From assembly GCA_023953775.1 (NCBI GenBank), contig JAMLJD010000032.1:1-45304 (forward strand): a stretch of DNA of 45,304 nt, given 5' to 3'. This DNA is from Rhizobiaceae bacterium. GTDB lineage: Bacteria > Pseudomonadota > Alphaproteobacteria > Rhizobiales > Rhizobiaceae. The position numbers were made by a program, and so were the translations under genes. Below are positions 39,124 to 45,304 of this stretch, one piece after another. Within the stretch, counting starts at the first letter, position 1; each line of letters starts with the position of its first letter. Under the pieces are notes generated by a model. That model was not told where the DNA came from, searched no databases, and saw nothing but the letters and a program-made list of their open reading frames with translations.

Positions 39124-39164
39124 AAAAGACAAACGCCGCGCGAACGGATCATTCGCGCGGCGTT
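39124..39164 (-). terminator. Strong Rho-independent terminator of the 46-residue peptide gene
   Basis: A 13-bp perfect stem AACGCCGCGCGAA/TTCGCGCGGCGTT (39132-39144 and 39152-39164) with a 7-base loop is followed on the minus strand by TTTGTCTTTT. It lies about 40 bp after the stop of the small gene at 39203-39343 and supports that gene being real. Confidence 0.85.
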
Positions 39165-39202
39165 CGATACCGGAAAGTCGGCCGGATCTTGTCCGGAAGG
39201 GC

Positions 39203-39343
39203 TCAGCTTACAAGAAAGCCGAGGCGCGAAGCAGCCAGTGCGGCCGTCTGGCCAGGCATCGTACGATCCAGGCGCTGGCGCTCGAGCGCGGTGGTCAGAT
39301 TCATCTCGCGGCGGCCACCGAGGATTGCGGCAAAGAACTTCAT
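39203..39343 (-). CDS. Small 46-residue protein of unknown function
   Basis: The minus strand encodes a 46-residue basic peptide starting MKFFAAILGGRREMNLTTAL and ending SRLGFLVS. It has a good Shine-Dalgarno (GGAG, seven bases before the ATG) and a strong terminator right after the stop, so it is likely a true gene. It has no helix long enough to be a clear membrane span and no known domain that I recognise. It lies in a run of small-protein genes (two DUF1127 genes upstream), suggesting a shared stress or regulatory theme. Confidence 0.65.
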   Translation of the reverse strand: MKFFAAILGGRREMNLTTALERQRLDRTMPGQTAALAASRLGFLVS

Positions 39344-39673
39344 GTCACGTCTCCATGCAACGTCAGAGGTTTCGTCTCACACGGAGCGCCTTCGCATCGA
39401 AATGGAGTGGGGCGGCTCGTTGATGACCGCCATATAGGTGGCTTGCGGGCTGGGAAACATATGAAAAGCGAAGTCGAGGGCGATAAATGCGACACAGGGC
39501 CGGAATAGCGTCGGCGCTGGTTAATTTCCACTTGAGAATCAGGGCTTTATCGCGGGGAAGATGGAGGTATGCGTGGCGGTTCTACGGGCTATGCAGCGCC
39601 TGCATCCATGGGCGTCCCGCGCAGGAGAAAGCCGCCGGGTTTCGAGCCGGCGGCTTTCATGTTCGGTACGCGC
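39344..39673. other. Intergenic stretch between the small-peptide gene and the DUF1127 genes
   Basis: These 330 bp hold the promoter side of the 46-residue gene and, at the right end, the DUF1127 terminator hairpin. Only short or non-homologous reading frames occur. A small RNA is possible here but I see no defined one. Confidence 0.4.
39622..39658 (-). terminator. Hairpin terminator of the DUF1127 pair
   Basis: A 12-bp perfect stem GAAAGCCGCCGG/CCGGCGGCTTTC (39627-39638 and 39647-39658) with an 8-base loop lies 16 bp after the stop of the 61-residue DUF1127 gene. The T-run is short (TTTCTCCT on the minus strand). Confidence 0.7.
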
Positions 39674-39859
39674 TCATGGATGGCGTGGTCCATTCACGCC
39701 AGCCGTCGGCCAGCGGCCGTTTTCGGGGAAATAGCCAGGCCAGCCGATATCCTTCTGCAGTTCGATCGGCAGGCTGTTGATCGTCTGTTCCGTTGTGCGG
39801 CGTTCGCGGGCAAGGCGTCGCCGGGCGATGAAGGTCCTGAATTCGCTCATCAGTGACAT
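39674..39859 (-). CDS. DUF1127 small protein (61 aa)
   Basis: This 61-residue basic protein has the DUF1127 (YjiS-like) core INSLPIELQKDIGWPG near residues 29-44 after an arginine-rich helix (ARRRLARERR). AAGGA lies six bases before the ATG. DUF1127 proteins in Agrobacterium and Brucella affect RNA turnover, phosphate and carbon metabolism and stress, and some bind RNA. It follows the other DUF1127 gene at 53 bp and is ended by the hairpin at 39622-39658. Confidence 0.87.
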   Translation of the reverse strand: MSLMSEFRTFIARRRLARERRTTEQTINSLPIELQKDIGWPGYFPENGRWPTAGVNGPRHP

Positions 39860-39912
39860 TGTCGTTCCTTTCACGTGGAAGCCATCATTGGGGGCGTGCC
39901 GCAGTCCACGGA

Positions 39913-40083
39913 TCAGCCCCAATACTCCGGCGTATGCTGGTGGTGGACGTGCCGGCCCTGCGGCCAGCCGATATCGTCGCGCAGTTCCCTGGGCAGCTGA
40001 TCGACTATGCGAACCGTCGCGCTGCGGCGGCGCACCTCCGAAAAGCCGGTGACGAGATGGTTGAAAGCGTCGAATACAAGCAT
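39913..40083 (-). CDS. DUF1127 small protein (56 aa)
   Basis: This 56-residue protein carries the DUF1127 core VDQLPRELRDDIGWPQG at about 27-43 and a His-rich tail (HVHHQH, then TPEYWG). The Shine-Dalgarno AGGAG is seven bases before the ATG. It is divergent from the LysR gene, with a shared 133-bp control region that holds a promoter and palindrome. The proteins from this pair share the D-I-G-W-P motif but little else, so they are old duplicates. Confidence 0.87.
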   Translation of the reverse strand: MLVFDAFNHLVTGFSEVRRRSATVRIVDQLPRELRDDIGWPQGRHVHHQHTPEYWG

Positions 40084-40136
40084 GACGGGTCTCCTTTCCT
40101 CAATTCGGTACGGCGCATTGCCGATCGACCATATTG

Positions 40137-40165
40137 ACTATGGAGTTGCGTTGATGTTCAATCAA
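40137..40165 (-). promoter_or_regulatory. Candidate sigma-70 promoter of the DUF1127 genes
   Basis: On the minus strand TTGATT (40165-40160) and CATAGT (40142-40137) are 17 bp apart, about 55 bp before the first DUF1127 start codon. This is a fair match to TTGACA-N17-TATAAT. Confidence 0.5.
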
Positions 40166-40191
40166 ACGAAATGAACTGATGTCACCGTTCA
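40156..40191. promoter_or_regulatory. Candidate LysR operator: GTTCA-N11-TGAAC-N10-GTTCA
   Basis: GTTCA (40156-40160), TGAAC (40172-40176) and GTTCA (40187-40191) form two overlapping inverted repeats about 1.5 helical turns apart. The first touches the -35 box of the DUF1127 promoter and the rest lies upstream of it. This is where a LysR activator such as VtlR/LsrB would bind. The site is inferred from symmetry alone. Confidence 0.45.
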
Positions 40192-40216
40192 GATAATTTG
40201 ATGCAAGGGCTGGCCC

Positions 40217-41113
40217 ATGAATGCACCGGTAAATCATCCTCTTCCCCTCCTGGAGTTGGATATTCTGCGCACATTCGTCGCGATCGCCGAGACGGGAAGC
40301 TTCACAACCGCCGCCGGCGCGGTATTCCGGACGCCTTCGGCTGTATCGATGCAGATCAAGAAGCTCGAAGAAGCGATCGGGCGATCGGTGTTCACGCGCG
40401 ACGCACGGTCGGTGTCGCTCACGACCGAAGGCGAGATGCTGCTTGGCTATGCCCGGCGGCTCCTCGCGATCAATCGGGAAGCCGTGGCGAAATTCGTCAT
40501 CCCGGACATCAGCGGCGTAGTTCGCCTAGGTTCTCCGGACGATTTTGGCGAGCGCGTCCTGCCGCATGTGCTCAAGCGTTTCGCGCAGTCGCATCCCTCG
40601 ATTGCGGTCGACGTCGTGATCGACCAAAGCAGCAACCTGCGCCGGCGACTTGCCGACCGCCAGCTCGACATCACGCTGTTCACGATCTGCAAGGATATTC
40701 CGGCCGACGCCGAACTGCTCCTGAGCGAGCCAATCGTCTGGGGCGGGGCAAAGGGCGGTTGTGCCCATTTGAGAGAGCCGCTGCCACTGTCGATCTGGGA
40801 GGAGGGCTGTGCGTGGCGCGCCGACGCGCTGGAGGCGCTCGGACGCAGCGGTCGCGACTACCGGATTGCCTATATGAGCGCGCATACAGCCGGACAGCGC
40901 GCGGCCATCCTGGCCGACCTTGCCATTGCGCCACTGCCGAAGTCATTCATCGGTGACGGGGTCGTGGCGCTCGGCCCGGAGGACGGACTGCCCGCGCTGT
41001 CGAATTACGGGCTGGCGATGATCATCGCGCCGGATGCGTCTGCCCCTGTGTGCGCGGCCGCCGACCACATCCGGGCGACCTTCGAAGCATTTCGTCAGAA
41101 CGGGAGCCTCTGA
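40217..41113 (+). CDS. LysR-family regulator, LsrB/VtlR-type
   Basis: This 298-residue regulator has an N-terminal winged helix-turn-helix (FVAIAETGSFTTAAGAVFRTPSAVSMQIKKLEE at about 20-53) and a LysR effector-binding domain from about 98. The helix-turn-helix, the RDARSVSLTTEGE stretch and RLGSPDDFGER look like LsrB of Sinorhizobium and VtlR of Brucella and Agrobacterium. VtlR activates small DUF1127 genes and AbcR sRNAs in Brucella. Its divergent position next to two DUF1127 genes fits this. AAGGG lies seven bases before the ATG. A Cys pair (GCAHL, GCAW) could be relevant to the redox sensing proposed for LsrB. Confidence 0.9.
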   Translation: MNAPVNHPLPLLELDILRTFVAIAETGSFTTAAGAVFRTPSAVSMQIKKLEEAIGRSVFTRDARSVSLTTEGEMLLGYARRLLAINREAVAKFVIPDISGVVRLGSPDDFGERVLPHVLKRFAQSHPSIAVDVVIDQSSNLRRRLADRQLDITLFTICKDIPADAELLLSEPIVWGGAKGGCAHLREPLPLSIWEEGCAWRADALEALGRSGRDYRIAYMSAHTAGQRAAILADLAIAPLPKSFIGDGVVALGPEDGLPALSNYGLAMIIAPDASAPVCAAADHIRATFEAFRQNGSL

Positions 41114-41180
41114 GCGGAACCATTCGACCGCCTGGACAGTTGAATCGGCTGGTGTTGCGTCGCGTATCCGGAGGGAGCAC

Positions 41181-42026
41181 ATGGCCACGCGTCCGGTCTG
41201 GAAGGGGCAGTTGAGGCTGTCTCTGGTGTCAATCCCCGTCGAGATGTACTCGGCGACGGACTCGAAGGCGCGCGTCTCGTTCCGCCAGATCCACAAACCG
41301 TCGGGCAAGCCGGTGCGCTACGAGAAGGTGGTCGCCGGAGTAGGTCCGGTCAAGAACGACGATATCTGGAAAGGCTACGAGATCGACGACGACGAATATG
41401 TCGTGATCGATCCGGACGACATCGATGCGATCAAGCTTGAAACCAAGAAGACGCTCGAACTCGTCCAGTTCGTCGACGTTTCCGAGATTCCGCCGATCTA
41501 TTTCGACAAGCCCTATTTCCTCGCCCCGACCGACGAACTGGCCGAAGACGCCTTTCGCGTCGTCAGGGATGCGTTGCGCGAAACAGGCAAGGCCGGGCTG
41601 GGCCAACTCGCGATGCGCGGCCAGGAATATCTCGTGGCGGTCCGGCCCTGCTCGAACGGGTTGCTGTTGGAAACGCTCCACTACGAGGACGAAATCCGCA
41701 AGACAGACCCGTTCTTCTCGTCGATCTCCAAGAAGCCGGCCGAAAAGGACCTGCTCGACGTCGCCAAGGAGCTGATCGGAAAGAAGACGGCCCCGTTCGA
41801 TGCCGGTGCGTTCAAGGATCACTACACCGACGCGATCCGCGAGCTGATCAAGGCCAAGTCGAAGGGCAAGAAGGCGCGGGTGAGCACCGAGGATGCGCCG
41901 CGCCGCGGCGGAGAAAACGTTATCGACCTCATGTCGGCCCTCAAACAGAGCCTCGAAAAGTCGGGAAAGAAGACTGGCAAGCCTTCCGCGCAGCGGTCGG
42001 CGGCCGGGCGCAAGAAATCCGCCTGA
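41181..42026 (+). CDS. ku: Non-homologous end-joining protein Ku
   Basis: This 281-residue Ku homodimer subunit binds DNA ends. It starts RPVWKGQLRLSLVSIPV, as usual for bacterial Ku, and has RYEKVV, DIDAIKLE and FFSSI-like core segments. The C-terminus is lysine-rich, as expected for DNA and LigD contact. GGAGGGAG precedes the ATG. The gene is 9 bp before ligD in the same operon and starts 67 bp after the LysR stop. Confidence 0.97.
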   Translation: MATRPVWKGQLRLSLVSIPVEMYSATDSKARVSFRQIHKPSGKPVRYEKVVAGVGPVKNDDIWKGYEIDDDEYVVIDPDDIDAIKLETKKTLELVQFVDVSEIPPIYFDKPYFLAPTDELAEDAFRVVRDALRETGKAGLGQLAMRGQEYLVAVRPCSNGLLLETLHYEDEIRKTDPFFSSISKKPAEKDLLDVAKELIGKKTAPFDAGAFKDHYTDAIRELIKAKSKGKKARVSTEDAPRRGGENVIDLMSALKQSLEKSGKKTGKPSAQRSAAGRKKSA

Positions 42027-42035
42027 CAGGTCGTC

Positions 42036-44570
42036 ATGGCCAAGCGCGTCGACACACTGCTGAAGGACTATCGCGCCAAGCGGGACTTCTCCGAGACGGC
42101 GGAACCCGATCATCAGCCTGCCTCGGGGGCCGAGGACGGTGTGCTGCGCTTCGTCGTGCAGAAGCACGATGCAACACGTCTCCACTACGACTTCCGGCTC
42201 GAGTGGGACGGCGTCCTGAAGAGCTGGGCGGTGACGCGCGGTCCGAGCTACGATCCGGCAGAGAAGCGGCTTGCGGTACGGACCGAGGATCATCCTCTCG
42301 CCTATGGTGCGTTCGAAGGGGTCATCCCGAAAGGACAGTATGGCGGCGGGACGATCATGCTGTGGGACCATGGGACGTGGGAGCCGGTCGAGGATTTCGC
42401 CAAGGGGCTCAAAGCCGGCAAGCTGGTGTTCCGGCTCGCCGGCGAGCGCCTGCGCGGGGAATGGACGCTGGTGCGGATGAAGCGGCGCGACGGGGAGACA
42501 CGCGAGAACTGGCTGCTCATCAAGCACAAGGAAGACGGCCTGAAGCCGCCGCGAGGCGACGTGCTCAACAAGTTCACGAAAAGCGTCGCGTCAGACCGGA
42601 CGATGGCGCAGATCGCCAAGGGTGGACGCACGCTTGCGAAAAGTGACCTTGCCGACAAGAGGCCCGGGGCCGCGAAGGATAAAGACGCTGGAAAGAAAGG
42701 GAGCAGCCGCGCCAAGCGCAAGGCCGCGATGCCGCGCTGGTGTGAACCGCAGCTTGCGACCCTGGTCGATGCGGCACCGGACGGCGAGGAGTGGCTTTCC
42801 GAGCTGAAATATGACGGCTATCGGGCGCTGATCGCCATTGCCGGAGGCAAGTCACGGATCTTCACGCGCAACGGCAAGGACTGGACGACGAAGTTTCCCG
42901 GGATCGCCGAAGCGGCTGCCAGCCTCGACACCGACGGTACGCTGATCGACGGCGAGATCGTGGCGTTCGACGGCAAGGGCAAGACCGACTTCTCGTCGCT
43001 GCAGGCAGCAATCAAGACTGGAGGGCACGGCCTCACCTGCTTCTGCTTCGATCTGCTCGAAGCCGACGGCGAGGACCTGCGCAAGCTGCCACTTGTCGAG
43101 CGCAAGGACCGGCTCGAACGTCTTCTCGGCGAAGGATCGGCACCGCTGGTCTATTCCACGCACGTTTCCGGCAACGCCGCCGCCGTCCACGCCAAGATCT
43201 GCGACGCGGGGCATGAGGGTATCGTCGCCAAGCGGGCCGACGACCCCTACCGTTCCGGGCGGTCGAAGAGCTGGCTCAAGGTCAAGTGCAGCAAACGGCA
43301 GGAGTTCATCATCGGCGGCTGGTCGCGATCCGACAAGAAGGGAAGGGCCTTTTCGTCGCTTCTGGTCGGCGTGCGGGAGGGAGGCGATCTCGTCTACAAG
43401 GGCCGCGTCGGAAGCGGTTTTGACGATGACACGCTTGCAGAACTCGCGGAGTTGTTCGCCCGGCGCAAGCGCAAGACATCGCCTTTTGCCGAACTGCCGG
43501 GCGAGATTGCGCGGAATGCCTGCTTCATAACGCCGGATCTGGTTACAGAGGTCGATTTTGCCGAATTCACGGCCGACGGAATGGTGCGTCACGGCGTGTT
43601 CAAGGGCCTGCGCGACGACAAGCAGGCAAAGGACGTCGTACTCGAAACACAGGGAGCTTCGGTCGTGGCCAACGAGAACAGAACGGAGTTTGCCGGCGTG
43701 AAACTCTCGAGCCCCGACAAGGTGCTCTTTTCCGACCAGGGTGTCACGAAGGCCGATCTCGCCGCGCATTACATGCGGGTCGCACAGCGCATGCTGCCCC
43801 TGGTGGAGAAGCGGCTGTTGAGCCTGGTCCGATGCCCGGACGGCCAGGGCGGGCAGTGCTTTTTCCAGAAGCACGGACACAAGGGGTTTCCCGGCGAGTT
43901 GAAAACGCGCCAGATCACCGAGAAGGACGGCGGCAAGGATGAATATCTGTATGCCGACAGCCTTTCGGGCCTGATCGCTGCAGTGCAGATGGGAACCCTC
44001 GAATTCCACATCTGGGGCTCGCGAATCGATCGTCTGGAGCAGCCCGACCGGTTGGTGTTCGACCTCGATCCGGACGAGGGGCTCGGCTTCGCCGATGTGC
44101 GCGACGCCGCCTTCGACGTGCGCGACAGGCTCGACCGGCTCGGCCTGAAGACCGTCGCCTTGGTGACTGGCGGCAAGGGCATCCACGTCATCGCGCCTGT
44201 GCAGCGGCGCGCCGAATGGCCCGACGTCAAGGCGTTCGCGCGCGGCTTCGCCGAGCTGCTGGCGCGGGACGAGCCGGACCGCTATCTCGCACAGGCGTCG
44301 AAGGCCAAACGCAAGGGACGGATTTTCGTCGACTATCTTCGAAACGAGCGCGGCTCGACGGCGATCGCACCCTATTCGACACGTGCACGCAAGGGCGCTC
44401 CGGTTGCCACGCCGGTCTCCTGGGACGAACTCGCGTCGCTCGACGCCGCCAACCTGTTCCACATCGGCGACATGGAGAAACGGCTTGCGCAGAAGGACCC
44501 GTGGGCCGGCGCCGCGACATGGCGGCAGTCGGTCATCAAATCGACGTTGAAAGCGGTCGAGGCGGATTAG
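42036..44570 (+). CDS. ligD: Multidomain DNA ligase D (PE-LIG-POL)
   Basis: This 844-residue NHEJ enzyme has three domains: 3'-phosphoesterase at about 1-190 (H44, H50, D52 and H86, matching the active site of Pseudomonas LigD), ATP-dependent ligase at about 235-545 (adenylated lysine K258 in ELKYDGYR), and primase-polymerase at about 555-840 (FDLDPDEG with D676 and D678). A lysine-rich linker at about 195-230 joins the first two. All three catalytic sites appear intact. It lies in an operon with ku, and no third NHEJ gene is adjacent. Confidence 0.96.
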   Translation: MAKRVDTLLKDYRAKRDFSETAEPDHQPASGAEDGVLRFVVQKHDATRLHYDFRLEWDGVLKSWAVTRGPSYDPAEKRLAVRTEDHPLAYGAFEGVIPKGQYGGGTIMLWDHGTWEPVEDFAKGLKAGKLVFRLAGERLRGEWTLVRMKRRDGETRENWLLIKHKEDGLKPPRGDVLNKFTKSVASDRTMAQIAKGGRTLAKSDLADKRPGAAKDKDAGKKGSSRAKRKAAMPRWCEPQLATLVDAAPDGEEWLSELKYDGYRALIAIAGGKSRIFTRNGKDWTTKFPGIAEAAASLDTDGTLIDGEIVAFDGKGKTDFSSLQAAIKTGGHGLTCFCFDLLEADGEDLRKLPLVERKDRLERLLGEGSAPLVYSTHVSGNAAAVHAKICDAGHEGIVAKRADDPYRSGRSKSWLKVKCSKRQEFIIGGWSRSDKKGRAFSSLLVGVREGGDLVYKGRVGSGFDDDTLAELAELFARRKRKTSPFAELPGEIARNACFITPDLVTEVDFAEFTADGMVRHGVFKGLRDDKQAKDVVLETQGASVVANENRTEFAGVKLSSPDKVLFSDQGVTKADLAAHYMRVAQRMLPLVEKRLLSLVRCPDGQGGQCFFQKHGHKGFPGELKTRQITEKDGGKDEYLYADSLSGLIAAVQMGTLEFHIWGSRIDRLEQPDRLVFDLDPDEGLGFADVRDAAFDVRDRLDRLGLKTVALVTGGKGIHVIAPVQRRAEWPDVKAFARGFAELLARDEPDRYLAQASKAKRKGRIFVDYLRNERGSTAIAPYSTRARKGAPVATPVSWDELASLDAANLFHIGDMEKRLAQKDPWAGAATWRQSVIKSTLKAVEAD

Positions 44571-44788
44571 AAACCAACAGCTGGAACGGCGTGTCGCTTC
44601 AGGCAATGCCCTTGGCAGCATACTCGATCAGCCCTGCCTCCCGGCGATCGATGCTTCGAAGACACCCGCGATGGGCATAACAGCGATACGACGTGGTAAG
44701 AATCCGTGGCCTGACGGACATCGATGAGGGCTTCTTGCCTGATCGCTTTCGCCTGTAGAACCCGCCGGATTGCGACCAATGCAGCAGG

Positions 44789-45304
44789 TCAAGAACGCGT
44801 ACGGCGTGCCGCGCGTTCCTCGCGCGAACGGCGGCGCGGCGTCGCAGCGCCATCGCCGTTGTCGATCGGGGCTCTTCTCGCCGGCAGCGCGACCTGAGCC
44901 GACAGCTTGTCGAACGGATCGACCTTGTTGGGCAGCGCCATCGCGTTGACGAAGAGCTGCTGGAAATGCGGCTCCAGCGCCGTCTCGATCTTCTCGATGC
45001 GGCGCACGGTCTGCTCGATCTCGCGGCGGTGGTCGCGGTTGAGCAGCGCCATCAGCGCGCCGGTGCCTGCGGCATTGCCGACGGCCTTGACCTCGGACAG
45101 TGCGCAATCGGGGATCAGGCCGAGCACCATGGCGTATTTCGGATCGATGAAGGTTCCGAACGCGCCGGCGAAGCGGATCGTGTCAACGTGGTCGACGCCC
45201 TGTTTCTCCATCAGCAGCTTGATGCCGGCATAGAGCGCGGCTTTGGCGAGCTGGATGGCGCGGACGTCGTTCTGCGTCACGGTGATGGTGTGCTGGCCTT
45301 CGTG
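44789..45304 (-). CDS. ASKHA corrinoid-activation/DUF4445-type protein, C-terminal part (5' truncated by window)
   Basis: The frame is open through the right edge, so only the C-terminal 171 residues are seen. GAFGTFIDPKYAMVLGLIPD and VKAVGNAAGTGALMALL match the ASKHA ATPase domain of RamA/RACE-type proteins, which reduce corrinoid methyltransferases; these proteins usually begin with a 2Fe-2S ferredoxin domain. The visible end has an odd arginine-rich tail (RRRSREERAARR). A role in corrinoid-dependent methyl transfer would match the homocysteine methyltransferase and demethylase genes in this window, but they are not adjacent. The 218-bp gap to ligD (44571-44788) shows no supported gene. Confidence 0.8.
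   Translation of the reverse strand, partial: HEGQHTITVTQNDVRAIQLAKAALYAGIKLLMEKQGVDHVDTIRFAGAFGTFIDPKYAMVLGLIPDCALSEVKAVGNAAGTGALMALLNRDHRREIEQTVRRIEKIETALEPHFQQLFVNAMALPNKVDPFDKLSAQVALPARRAPIDNGDGAATPRRRSREERAARRTRS

Noticed and set aside
39487..39780. 97-codon plus-strand frame near the DUF1127 genes
   Set aside because: It runs through a terminator hairpin and antisense to a DUF1127 gene. No Shine-Dalgarno or family match.
44599..44853. 84-codon minus-strand frame in the gap after ligD
   Set aside because: It overlaps the tail of the ASKHA gene in another frame, and no homology or ribosome site is apparent.

Overview
The window reads as chromosomal DNA of a GC-rich alphaproteobacterium, most likely a Hyphomicrobiales (Rhizobiales) member near the Mesorhizobium/Phyllobacteriaceae group. 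The basis is the clpP-clpX-lon-hup order, the DUF1127 small proteins next to an LsrB/VtlR-type LysR regulator, the DUF1194 proteins, the GlxA-type AraC regulator and the Ku-LigD pair. This placement is by recognition, not by a database search. No phage, IS element, CRISPR array, tRNA or rRNA was found.

Layout. (1) 1-750: the 3' end of a UDP-sugar dehydrogenase and a small secreted protein. (2) 763-8365, minus strand: a tight five-gene operon running XRE-cupin regulator, FAD/GcvT oxidoreductase, homocysteine S-methyltransferase, class I aminotransferase, second FAD/GcvT oxidoreductase. It looks like a catabolic unit for an N-methylated compound, with demethylation, one-carbon capture and methyl transfer to homocysteine. 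(3) 8513-10388, plus strand: a nitroreductase and a monomeric sarcosine oxidase-like enzyme, divergent from the operon. (4) 10402-11127: a secreted protein built of eight 23-residue repeats in two blocks. (5) 11352-17423: the proteostasis core clpP, clpX, lon and hup, with a GDPD-like gene between clpX and lon. (6) 17669-21582: a Tat-exported binding protein, ATPase and two permeases of a PotDABC-type ABC importer, followed by a small exported protein.

(7) 22135-31886 is the most unusual part. The plus-strand genes encode a HAD-UbiA fusion resembling decaprenyl-phosphate phosphoribosyltransferase, a DprE1-like FAD oxidase, a four-helix EamA/ArnE-like membrane protein, an extended SDR and a class III aminotransferase. 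The facing minus-strand genes encode a GNAT (CelD/BcsL-like) protein, a PIG-L deacetylase and a polytopic GT-C-like membrane protein. The two halves converge on one strong terminator. Together they suggest synthesis, flipping, amino-modification and transfer of a polyprenyl-phosphate-linked pentose. This resembles mycobacterial decaprenyl-phospho-arabinose synthesis combined with Ara4N-style handling.

(8) 32076-38000: a third, divergent FAD/GcvT oxidoreductase, then two paralogous DUF1194 von Willebrand proteins flanking a beta-propeller protein and a membrane-anchored zinc-ribbon protein. (9) 38002-41113: a GlxA-type regulator, a 46-residue peptide gene with its own terminator, two DUF1127 genes and the divergent LysR regulator, with a candidate operator between them. 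(10) 41181-44570: Ku and LigD for non-homologous end joining. (11) 44789-45304: the C-terminal end of an ASKHA corrinoid-activation-type protein entering from the right. It may tie in functionally with the methyl-transfer genes at the left end.
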